Assembly: GCA_031292565.1 (NCBI GenBank)
Contig: JARLGW010000012.1
Coordinates: forward strand, 310,001-374,000
Length of the DNA stretch: 64,000 bases
Reading direction: 5' to 3'
Source: Paludibacteraceae bacterium
Lineage (GTDB): Bacteria; Bacteroidota; Bacteroidia; Bacteroidales; Paludibacteraceae
Below, in pieces: positions 1 to 6,758 of this stretch (position 1 is its first letter; every line of letters begins with the position of its first letter). The translations under genes were made by a program, and so were the position numbers. Below the pieces are notes generated by a model, which was not told the DNA's origin, made no database searches, and saw only the letters and a program-made list of their open reading frames with translations.

Positions 1-58
1 TCCGAATTAAGCGATGTGCCGCTTCGAAAGTAAATTCTTTTGTTATAGCGTATTTCAT
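1..58 (-). CDS. queD: QueD, 6-carboxytetrahydropterin synthase (partial, N-terminal 19 residues)
   Basis: Only the first 19 codons are in the window; the gene runs off the left edge. The translation starts MKYAITKEFTFEAAHRLI, and the F-x-F-x-AAHRL segment is the typical N-terminus of the QueD/6-pyruvoyl-tetrahydropterin synthase family, whose histidine in AAH is a zinc ligand. QueD makes 6-carboxytetrahydropterin, the substrate of QueE, for queuosine synthesis. The identity is supported by the next two genes on the same strand, queE and queC. The ATG is at 58-56. Confidence 0.8.
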   Translation of the reverse strand, partial: MKYAITKEFTFEAAHRLIR

Positions 59-148
59 ATTTTCAATGTGCAAATTTGAGCATTAGCCGATTAGCAAATT
101 CAGCATACTAATTTATTTGCTAATTATCACATTTGCTAATTTTGCTAA
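59..148. repeat. AT-rich spacer with repeated TTTGCTAATT
   Basis: The queE-queD gap contains several copies of a TTTGCTAATT/AATTAGCAAA decamer-like motif on both strands, for example near 80-93, 116-126 and 132-148. The copies can pair as stems. No known element is recognised. It may be slipped-strand expansion or an mRNA-stabilising hairpin within the que operon. Confidence 0.4.
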
Positions 149-850
149 TTATTTTTTTCTCTTAGCTCCCCAAAGCAGTACATGCAGGCGGGGTGAGTAA
201 TTGTATCCTCTTTCCATCAGCTCATCTACCAAATCGGGTTTTAATTGCGATTCTAGCGTGCAGCCTTCCAGTCCGATATACACTCGTTTTTTATCCAGAT
301 TGAAACGGTTTACCAGCTTATCTACTTCGGTTAAATCGTTGCTGTTTTGAATGATGAACTTAAAAATGCACCAATCTTTTTCCGCCCAATAATGCAAGAC
401 CTTTTCGTCGAGCGTTTGATTTGCATTATTCATTTTGGGCGAAATCACCCAGTTGAACTGCCTTATCACCGCCTCGTTCATCGCTTCCCGTTGGAAACGG
501 CTCCCGTCGGCCAACGTAATGTTCAAAGGCTCTGTGGGGATAATAGTTCCGTTTGTTTCTACATGAAACCTCTTACCTTCTACCACCAACGCATCCAATG
601 GATAAAGTGTGGGTTCGCCTCCCGTGAAAATCACGTTGGGCGAAGCAGATTTATTGATAATCGCTAACACCTGTTCTCGTGTTGAGGCTTCCAACGTTTT
701 GTTTTTATGCCAAGTAAATTTTGTATCGCACCACGAGCAGGTAAGGTTGCAATGCTGAAACCGCAAGAACAAACTTTTTGCCCCGGCACAGTTTCCTTCA
801 CCCTGGATGGATTCAAATGTTTCGGCTATATAATATGTTGGAGATACCAC
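149..850 (-). CDS. queE: QueE, 7-carboxy-7-deazaguanine synthase (radical SAM)
   Basis: This 233-residue protein converts 6-carboxytetrahydropterin to 7-carboxy-7-deazaguanine, the ring-contraction step of preQ0/queuosine synthesis. It has the N-terminal FESIQGEG segment seen in QueE. The radical SAM cluster ligands are C34, C38 and C41 (CNLTCSWC), followed by the GGEP motif at 78-81. It lies between queC (73 nt upstream) and queD (90 nt downstream), all on the minus strand. The start at 850 is favoured because FESIQGEG begins within 20 residues of it. Length and motif order are normal for the family. Confidence 0.93.
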   Translation of the reverse strand: MVSPTYYIAETFESIQGEGNCAGAKSLFLRFQHCNLTCSWCDTKFTWHKNKTLEASTREQVLAIINKSASPNVIFTGGEPTLYPLDALVVEGKRFHVETNGTIIPTEPLNITLADGSRFQREAMNEAVIRQFNWVISPKMNNANQTLDEKVLHYWAEKDWCIFKFIIQNSNDLTEVDKLVNRFNLDKKRVYIGLEGCTLESQLKPDLVDELMERGYNYSPRLHVLLWGAKRKK

Positions 851-885
851 AAGTAAAATATTGAGGAATGAGGAGCGAGTAGGTG

Positions 886-910
886 AGGAATGAGTAATTT
901 ACTCATTCCT
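886..910. repeat. Inverted repeat between queC and queE
   Basis: Twelve-base perfect arms AGGAATGAGTAA (886-897) and its complement (899-910) are separated by one base, with further GAGGAATGAG-like copies on either side (863-873 and 913-925). There is no T-run, so it is not a clear terminator. It may be an mRNA processing or stability hairpin between the two cotranscribed que genes. Confidence 0.5.
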
Positions 911-923
911 TGTTACTCATTTC

Positions 924-1607
924 TCACTTCTGATTTTTGTATTCTTCAAATCCTTTTTTCCGTAACAGGCAGGAAGGGCATTCGCCACAACCGCGTCCCC
1001 ATTCGTGCATTTCTTCCACCCCGTTGTAGCAGGTAAGAGTTAAGTCTATCAGCTCTTTAAGCTTTCCGGCTTTATCGGCCATTTCAAAAGTCTGGGCTTT
1101 GGTTTTCCACATCAGCGGGGTGTAAATGCTCACGGCACGATCCAACCCCAACGAAAGTTCCACTTCTTTGGATTTGATGTAGCTATCGCGGCAATCGGGA
1201 TAACCTGAAAAATCGGTTTCGCAAGTGCCGGTGATAATTTGAATATGTTTTTCGTTGTTACGGAAAGCATGATTGGAAATGATAGTAAGAAAAAGTCCGT
1301 TGCGGTTGGGCACAAAGCTGGCAGGCAAATTATCGGCCTGCTGATGATGTGCATTATGATTTCCGGCTTTCAACAATGTGCTGTCGGCAATGGCATTTAA
1401 AAAGTTGCCAATATCATATACTGTGTGTTTAACTCCAAAATGTGCGGCTACTTTAGCCGCGTATTCTAATTCCTTAGCATGACGTTGGTTGTAGGCAACA
1501 CTCACAGCTTCAACCTCTTCAAAATTTTTCAATGCCCATGTGAGGCAGACAAACGAATCTTGTCCGCCGGAAAGCAATAGGTATGCTTTTTCCTTGTAAT
1601 TAGCCAT
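924..1607 (-). CDS. queC: QueC, 7-cyano-7-deazaguanine (preQ0) synthase
   Basis: This 227-residue ATP-dependent enzyme converts 7-carboxy-7-deazaguanine to preQ0. The ATP-binding PP-loop SGGQDS is at residues 13-18, and the zinc-binding cysteines near the C-terminus are C193, C207, C210 and C213 (GCGECPSC). Both are diagnostic of QueC. It is the first gene of a queC-queE-queD minus-strand operon, with a well-formed Bacteroidota promoter just upstream at 1632-1663. The ATG at 1607 leaves the PP-loop at the usual distance from the N-terminus. Confidence 0.95.
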   Translation of the reverse strand: MANYKEKAYLLLSGGQDSFVCLTWALKNFEEVEAVSVAYNQRHAKELEYAAKVAAHFGVKHTVYDIGNFLNAIADSTLLKAGNHNAHHQQADNLPASFVPNRNGLFLTIISNHAFRNNEKHIQIITGTCETDFSGYPDCRDSYIKSKEVELSLGLDRAVSIYTPLMWKTKAQTFEMADKAGKLKELIDLTLTCYNGVEEMHEWGRGCGECPSCLLRKKGFEEYKNQK

Positions 1608-1631
1608 TTTTATTCCTCTGATTATAATTTA

Positions 1632-1663
1632 CAAATATACTGAATTCGTATTAAGCAGGCAAA
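1632..1663 (-). promoter_or_regulatory. Bacteroidota-type promoter for queCED
   Basis: On the minus strand a -33 TTTG (1660-1663) is followed after 20 nt by a -7 TATATTTG (1632-1639), matching the Bacteroidota primary sigma consensus TTTG-N19-21-TAnnTTTG. The predicted start lies about 15-20 nt before the queC ATG. Confidence 0.65.
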
Positions 1664-1920
1664 TACTATTGCTTTGCCTTTGGACTTGAAATTTCATTAT
1701 ATTTTAGCTAAAAAAGAAAAGAATTTTTGATTGAAGGACAAATGGGCGTTAAAATATTCATAGTTAAGGGTAAAGAAATAAACGGTGGAAAACGGGAAAT
1801 TTTAAAAATCGTTTTATAACAATATTTCCTTAAAAAATTAACAAGTGGATGTTACATTCTTTGGTGGGAAATTTTATCTTTGCCTTAGCATTTAACTATT
1901 TTATTTAAAAATATACAACT
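1664..1920. other. Divergent intergenic region queC/fba
   Basis: This stretch separates the divergent queC and aldolase genes. Apart from the queC promoter at its left end and the fba -7 element at 1875-1882, I see only AT-rich sequence with no open frame or RNA gene. Confidence 0.5.
1875..1882 (+). promoter_or_regulatory. -7 element TATCTTTG upstream of fba
   Basis: TATCTTTG is a perfect match to TAnnTTTG, about 40 nt before the aldolase ATG. A TTTG at 1860-1863 is too close (11 nt) to be a normal -33 element, so the upstream half of the promoter is weak. Confidence 0.5.
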
Positions 1921-2913
1921 ATGGTAAGTTACAAAGAATTGGGGCTTGTTAATTCTAAAGAGCTTTTTGCAAAAGCTGTAACAGGAAAATATGCAATTCC
2001 TGCGTTTAATTTTAATAACATGGAGCAGTTGCAGTCTATTATACAGGCTTGTGTGGAAACAAAGTCTCCGGTTATTTTGCAAGTATCGTCCGGTGCACGA
2101 AAATATGCTAATCAAACCTTACTTCGCTATATGGCACAGGGGGCTGTGGAATATGCTAAAGAACTGGGATTCAATATTCCCATCGTGTTGCACCTGGATC
2201 ATGGCGATTCGTTTGAATTGTGTAAAAGCTGTATTGAAATGGGATTTTCTTCGGTAATGATAGATGGTTCCAGCCTTCCTTACGATGAAAACGTGGCTTT
2301 AACCAAAAAGGTAGTGGAATATGCTCACCAATACGATGTTACCGTGGAAGGTGAATTGGGCGTGTTGGCTGGCATTGAGGACGACGTAAAGGCTGAACAT
2401 CATACGTATACCGACCCTAAAGATGTACAGGACTTTGTAAGCAAAACGGGTGTGGACTCTTTGGCTATTTCCATTGGAACTTCTCACGGTGCAAATAAAT
2501 TTACGCCTGAGCAATGTACTCGCAATGCTGATGGGGTGTTGATTCCACCTCCATTGCGATTTGACATCTTGGAAGAAGTAGAAAAACGTATTCCGGGCTT
2601 TCCTATCGTGCTTCACGGTTCGTCATCCGTACCGCAGGATAAAGTTGCCACGATTAATAAATACGGTGGAGCCTTGAAAGATACCATCGGTATTCCTGAA
2701 GATCAATTGCGCCACGCGGCTACTTCAGCAGTTTGTAAAGTAAATATCGACTCTGACGGACGTTTGGCTATGACTGCTGCTGTACGCGAAGTACTTGCCA
2801 CAAAACCTGCTGAGTTCGACCCTCGTAAATACTTGGGCCCTGCTCGCGACCAATTGAAAGAATTGTACATGCACAAGGTAGTTAACGTGTTGGGTAGTAA
2901 CAATAAAGCGTAA
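1921..2913 (+). CDS. fba: Class II fructose-bisphosphate aldolase
   Basis: This 330-residue zinc-dependent aldolase cleaves fructose 1,6-bisphosphate in glycolysis and runs in reverse in gluconeogenesis. The class II signature HLDHGD at 91-96 holds the catalytic Asp93 and zinc ligand His94. Further zinc ligands are probably His189 (SHGANKF) and His232 (LHGSSSVP). AIPAFNFNN near residue 25 is the usual N-terminal segment. It stands alone, with a -7 promoter element upstream and an intrinsic terminator immediately downstream (2933-2969). Confidence 0.95.
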   Translation: MVSYKELGLVNSKELFAKAVTGKYAIPAFNFNNMEQLQSIIQACVETKSPVILQVSSGARKYANQTLLRYMAQGAVEYAKELGFNIPIVLHLDHGDSFELCKSCIEMGFSSVMIDGSSLPYDENVALTKKVVEYAHQYDVTVEGELGVLAGIEDDVKAEHHTYTDPKDVQDFVSKTGVDSLAISIGTSHGANKFTPEQCTRNADGVLIPPPLRFDILEEVEKRIPGFPIVLHGSSSVPQDKVATINKYGGALKDTIGIPEDQLRHAATSAVCKVNIDSDGRLAMTAAVREVLATKPAEFDPRKYLGPARDQLKELYMHKVVNVLGSNNKA

Positions 2914-2932
2914 TCATTCATTTAATTTATAG

Positions 2933-2969
2933 GCACCCCATTCTTATTGCAAGTTTGGGGTGCTTTTTT
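2933..2969 (+). terminator. Intrinsic terminator after fba
   Basis: The perfect 8-bp stem GCACCCCA (2933-2940) / TGGGGTGC (2956-2963) is followed by six T residues. Its position argues against a GTG start at 2960 for the next gene. Confidence 0.85.
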
Positions 2970-2983
2970 GTAAAAGACAACGT

Positions 2984-4054
2984 ATGAACATAGCTCGTCA
3001 GCGCATTATAAGTCAGCAAATAGCAGCTTCCGATTTTAAGGATATCAGCGATTTGGTTTCTTACATGGGAGCCATGCAGGCACAAGATTTTGCGATGGCA
3101 AAATGGGCTATCGGGTGCCGCTTACCCAGTACAAATGCTCAACAGGTGGAAGATGCTTTTAATAACGGCAAAATACTTCGAACTCACTTGATGCGGCCTA
3201 CCTGGCATTTCGTGGCTGCCGAGGATTTGCATTGGATATTGGATTTAACCGTTCCTCAAATAAAAACGGCGGTTAAGCCTCGTTTTGTAAACTGGGGTTT
3301 CAACGATAAAATTCTGACTGAGGCTTTTGATGTGATACAAAAATCGTTGAGCGGAGGAAACCATAAAACCAGAAAGGAGTTGCAAACAGACTTGTTTCAA
3401 GCGAATATAACTCCTGATGACGGTAGGTTGTACCACCTCATGCTTTGGGCGGAACTTGAGAAAGTGGTTTGTAGTGGACGGCTGAAAGGCAAGGAGCAAA
3501 CTTATGCTTTACTTGACGAGTGGGTGCCTTGTAAAAAAACATTCCACAGGGAAGAAGCTTTGGCTATGTTGGCTTTGAGGTTTTTTACCAGCCATGCACC
3601 CGCCACGTTGGCCGATTTTATTTGGTGGTCGGGGTTGAAAACCACGGATGCTCGTCGGGCGTTGGACTTAATTAAAAACAACCTGTGCTACGAAAAAATA
3701 AACGATACGGATTGCTGGTTTCCAAACAATTATAAAGAGCCGGATGTTACTTCTCAAACGGCGATTCTTTTACCTGCTTTTGATGAGTTTGTAATTGCAT
3801 ACAAAAATCGCACTGATGTGTTGAATCCTGATTGGGGTAAAACGGCCATTTCCAGTAATGGTATTTTTAAACCATTGATAGTGATTAACGGGCAGGTAAT
3901 GGGCATTTGGAAACGAAGTTTTAAAAAAGATACGGTGCTGGTTGAATCTCACTTTTTCAGGCCATTGGCCGTAGGTGAAAAAGAATTGATTGAAAAGGCA
4001 GCTTTGCATTATGCCCATTTTGAAGGAAAAAAATTGGGATTAAAGATACAATAA
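2984..4054 (+). CDS. Winged-helix DNA-binding protein, AlkZ/YcaQ-like (HTH_42)
   Basis: This 356-residue protein resembles the winged-helix family that includes the DNA glycosylases AlkZ and YcaQ. Family features are the N-terminal arginine-rich helix, the segment MGAMQAQDFAMAKWAIG, and ILRTHLMRPTWHFVAAED with its conserved RPTWH. Members unhook interstrand crosslinks or remove bulky alkylated bases, but many are uncharacterised, so the activity here is inferred. I chose the ATG at 2984 because an upstream in-frame GTG at 2960 lies inside the fba terminator. The SDR gene follows 12 nt after the stop, suggesting cotranscription. Confidence 0.75.
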   Translation: MNIARQRIISQQIAASDFKDISDLVSYMGAMQAQDFAMAKWAIGCRLPSTNAQQVEDAFNNGKILRTHLMRPTWHFVAAEDLHWILDLTVPQIKTAVKPRFVNWGFNDKILTEAFDVIQKSLSGGNHKTRKELQTDLFQANITPDDGRLYHLMLWAELEKVVCSGRLKGKEQTYALLDEWVPCKKTFHREEALAMLALRFFTSHAPATLADFIWWSGLKTTDARRALDLIKNNLCYEKINDTDCWFPNNYKEPDVTSQTAILLPAFDEFVIAYKNRTDVLNPDWGKTAISSNGIFKPLIVINGQVMGIWKRSFKKDTVLVESHFFRPLAVGEKELIEKAALHYAHFEGKKLGLKIQ

Positions 4055-4066
4055 ACAAAAAAGGTT

Positions 4067-4663
4067 ATGGCTAATGTGGTGGTTTTCGGTGGAACGGGTT
4101 TTGTTGGTTCTTTTATTTGTAAAGAACTTGCCAAAGTCGGGTATGATGTGGTAAGCATTTCCAAGTCCGGGCAAAATAAATATTTGTTTGAAAAAGATTG
4201 CGAACACATCCGGTTTGTTAAAGCTGATGTGTTTCGGATAGAGGATTGGCAAAAGGAACTGGCGGACTGCTTTGCCGTGGTTAATTGCGTTGGCATCTTA
4301 TTTCAAAACAAGCAGAAAAACATTACGTACAAACGCTTAATTTTTGAAACAACCCGGCTTATAGCTAATGCAGCCGAAGCTGCGGGGGTGAAAAATTTTA
4401 TTCATGTTTCGGCTATCAAGCCTCCTGCCTTTATGTTGCAAGAGTATCATCAATACAAGCTGGAGGCCGAGAAGTTGCTTCAATCTACCTCTTTTCATTT
4501 GCTCATTATCCGCCCACGTGTTATTGTATCGGCTCATAAACCGTTTTTCCTTTTCTTGTACAAAATGCAAGAGTTGGTTCATTTCCCCTACAAGCAATTT
4601 GAACCGATAGAGGGGGTGGCTAAGCAGGTTGTGAATTTCCTAGAAACAAAAAAGCAAGAGTAA
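4067..4663 (+). CDS. NAD(P)-binding SDR-family oxidoreductase
   Basis: This 198-residue atypical short-chain dehydrogenase has a dinucleotide-binding loop GGTGFVGS at residues 8-15. The central segment FIHVSAIKPP and YHQYKLEAEKLL (YxxxK) match the extended/atypical NAD-dependent epimerase or NmrA-like family, including the NDUFA9-like subgroup. The substrate cannot be predicted. At about 200 residues it is shorter than typical epimerases, so it may keep only the nucleotide-binding part. It follows the winged-helix gene by 12 nt and converges on the purine nucleoside phosphorylase gene. Confidence 0.75.
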   Translation: MANVVVFGGTGFVGSFICKELAKVGYDVVSISKSGQNKYLFEKDCEHIRFVKADVFRIEDWQKELADCFAVVNCVGILFQNKQKNITYKRLIFETTRLIANAAEAAGVKNFIHVSAIKPPAFMLQEYHQYKLEAEKLLQSTSFHLLIIRPRVIVSAHKPFFLFLYKMQELVHFPYKQFEPIEGVAKQVVNFLETKKQE

Positions 4664-4680
4664 AATTCTCCTGCTCTTTT
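4654..4680. terminator. Possible bidirectional terminator between convergent genes
   Basis: An imperfect stem GCAAGAG (4654-4660) / CTCCTGC (4668-4674) sits in the 23-nt gap between converging genes, with A-rich sequence on the left and TCTTTT on the right. One mismatch and a short stem make this a weak call. Confidence 0.4.
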
Positions 4681-4686
4681 ATTGTT

Positions 4687-5499
4687 TTATGCTCTGTTTA
4701 TCAATTCTTTCATAATAAGTGTCATCAGTGGTTGCACGTTGTTGGCTATTTGCTGCACTTCCTCGTGGGTAACTTCTACAATTTTTCCGGGCACCCCTAA
4801 ATCGGTAATAATGGAAATGGCAAAACATTTCAGTCCGGCATGGTTGGCTACTATCACTTCGGGCACGGTACTCATACCCACGGCATCACCTCCTATGATG
4901 TGGAAGAATTTGTATTCGGCCGGGGTTTCAAACGTAGGGCCTTGGGTGCCCACGTAAACGCCTTCCTGTACTTTTATCTTATTCTCTTTGGCTATTTGTT
5001 TGGCTTTGACGATTAACTCTTTGGAGTAGGCTTCGCTCATATCGGGAAACCGTACACCCAGTTCATTATGGTTTTTCCCGCGCAACGGATGTTCGGGGAA
5101 GCGATTGATATGATCGTTGATAATCATAATGTCGCCAATTTCAAAATTAGGGTTTACCCCTCCGGCAGCATTGGAAAGCAAGAGGGTTTTTACACCCAGG
5201 GCTGCCATTACACGCACCGGAAAGGTAACATCTTTCATGTCATACCCTTCGTAGTAATGAAAGCGGCCTTGCATGGCAAACACGTCTTTCTTCCCCAGTT
5301 TCCCTATGATGAGCTTTCCGCTATGCCCCTCCACGGTAGAAAGTGGAAAGTTAGGAATGGTTGAATATGGAATTTCGGTTTTATCGGTAATTTGAGTAGC
5401 CAGTTCACCTAGCCCTGTTCCAAGAATAATTCCTGTTTCAGGAATGACCGGCAACTTCTTTTTTAAATAGTCTGCTGTTTGTTTTATTTTTTCTAACAT
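4687..5499 (-). CDS. Purine nucleoside phosphorylase (trimeric PNP family)
   Basis: This 270-residue enzyme phosphorolyses purine nucleosides to free base and ribose 1-phosphate. Family motifs are GIILGTGLGELA near residue 23, GHSGKL, the phosphate-site segment RFHYYEGY, SNAAGGVNP, and FETPAEY with GGDAVGMSTVPEVIVANHAGL. The glutamate in FETPAE matches the purine-binding Glu201 of human PNP. The segment ISIITDLG has Asp where human PNP has Asn243, which may widen the base preference. The start overlaps the end of lpxK by 62 nt in another frame, yet the N-terminus MLEKIKQTADYLKKK is normal for the family. Confidence 0.9.
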   Translation of the reverse strand: MLEKIKQTADYLKKKLPVIPETGIILGTGLGELATQITDKTEIPYSTIPNFPLSTVEGHSGKLIIGKLGKKDVFAMQGRFHYYEGYDMKDVTFPVRVMAALGVKTLLLSNAAGGVNPNFEIGDIMIINDHINRFPEHPLRGKNHNELGVRFPDMSEAYSKELIVKAKQIAKENKIKVQEGVYVGTQGPTFETPAEYKFFHIIGGDAVGMSTVPEVIVANHAGLKCFAISIITDLGVPGKIVEVTHEEVQQIANNVQPLMTLIMKELINRA

Positions 5500-6577
5500 A
5501 ACCTAGAATTTGTTCATTAAAATTTTTATCCTCTCCAAACAAAAATTTGACTTTTATGGGGATATAAAACAACGATTTTTTAAGCGTATCCGAAACATTT
5601 GGGTTTGACATCAACCTGGAAGCGTCTTTTTCTGTTGTAATTATAATCTTGTTTTTATTTTCCATTGATAAAAACTGGATTTCTATCTCCTGAAGATCTT
5701 TTTGCGTAAAGTTATGATGATCGGGGTATTCAATAGATTTTAGCTGATTGGCATATTTCATTAAGCGTAAAGCTAAATCATTTTGGGAGACGATACCTGT
5801 AACTAGCAATATATCATACGTTTCTTTTAATAACAAATTTTTCGTTACTATGTTTCCTTTTGCTTCATTAAAAACAGGTATAAAATCGTTGTATATATAC
5901 CTGGTAAAATATAGGTGTTGATATGGAAGTAGGTTTAACTCTTTGGATAGTACCCTGATGTCAATTGGTTTTAAAGTGTCTGGACATTTGGTTACAATTA
6001 CAATATTTGCTCTTTTTTTATTTGAGGCAGGTTCTCTTAATCTTCCTACAGGTAGCAGTGAATCGTTCGTAATTAATCGGTTGAAGTCGGTAAGCAAGAT
6101 GTTAATTCCAGGTTCTACATATCGGTGTTGGTAGGCATCGTCAAGAACAATTGCCCCTAGTTCTTTGCCATGCACACCACTTAATAAACTTTCAATCCCC
6201 CGGCAACGATCTCCATCAACAGCCACAACTACATCTTTGAATTTTTTCTTTATTTGAAAAGGTTCGTCGCCAATAGTTTGGCTATTTGATTTTTTGTCGG
6301 CCAGTACAAAGCCTTTTGTTTTTCTTTTGTATCCACGGCTAAGCATGGCAACCCTCATAAAAGGAGATAGTAGAGAAAGGATATATTCTGTGTGAGGGGT
6401 TTTTCCGGTTCCTCCCACTGTAATATTTCCGATTGAGATTATAGGTAAATCATATTTTTTGCTTTTCAGGATATTGGAGTCGAACATCCAATTACGGAAA
6501 TTAACACCCATTCTATATAAAATAGACAATGGAAACAATATGGGGCTAGTGTTGGGTAAATTATTTCTCATAAACAT
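5438..6577 (-). CDS. lpxK: LpxK, tetraacyldisaccharide 4'-kinase
   Basis: This 379-residue inner-membrane-associated kinase phosphorylates the 4' position of the lipid A disaccharide. An N-terminal hydrophobic helix (about residues 12-28) precedes the unusual P-loop GNITVGGTGKTP at 50-61. The DGDR and DDAYQHR motifs follow, as expected for LpxK. Its 3' end overlaps the start of the PNP gene by 62 nt, so the two are likely cotranscribed and perhaps translationally coupled. Only a few residues extend past the usual family C-terminus. A start two codons later (second Met) is equally possible. Confidence 0.93.
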   Translation of the reverse strand: MFMRNNLPNTSPILFPLSILYRMGVNFRNWMFDSNILKSKKYDLPIISIGNITVGGTGKTPHTEYILSLLSPFMRVAMLSRGYKRKTKGFVLADKKSNSQTIGDEPFQIKKKFKDVVVAVDGDRCRGIESLLSGVHGKELGAIVLDDAYQHRYVEPGINILLTDFNRLITNDSLLPVGRLREPASNKKRANIVIVTKCPDTLKPIDIRVLSKELNLLPYQHLYFTRYIYNDFIPVFNEAKGNIVTKNLLLKETYDILLVTGIVSQNDLALRLMKYANQLKSIEYPDHHNFTQKDLQEIEIQFLSMENKNKIIITTEKDASRLMSNPNVSDTLKKSLFYIPIKVKFLFGEDKNFNEQILGYVRKNKTNSRLFKKEVAGHS

Positions 6578-6705
6578 TACTATTTTAAGGTGTTGCTTTA
6601 CCTATGGGGGATATGTTAGAACAAAAATAATTCTTTTTTTGTCTGTTTCTTCAAAACCACCTTTTTTAACGTAGAATAGTTAATTCTGAGCAAGATATTC
6701 ATAAA

Positions 6706-6739
6706 AAAAGATCAATGAAACACTTTCCATTGATCTTTT
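6706..6739 (-). terminator. Terminator downstream of the propeller gene
   Basis: The stem AAAAGATCAATG (6706-6717) pairs with CATTGATCTTTT (6728-6739). On the minus strand it is followed by a T-rich tract from the A-run at 6703-6709. It lies 20 nt after the stop of the minus-strand propeller gene. Confidence 0.7.
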
Positions 6740-6758
6740 CATTTTGAAAAATTCTACT

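Noticed and set aside
1860-1863. TTTG as -33 element for fba
   Set aside because: Only 11 nt separate it from the -7 element, far short of the 19-21 nt needed.
2960-2983. GTG start at 2960 for the winged-helix protein
   Set aside because: It lies inside the right arm of the fba terminator; the ATG at 2984 fits the family N-terminus.
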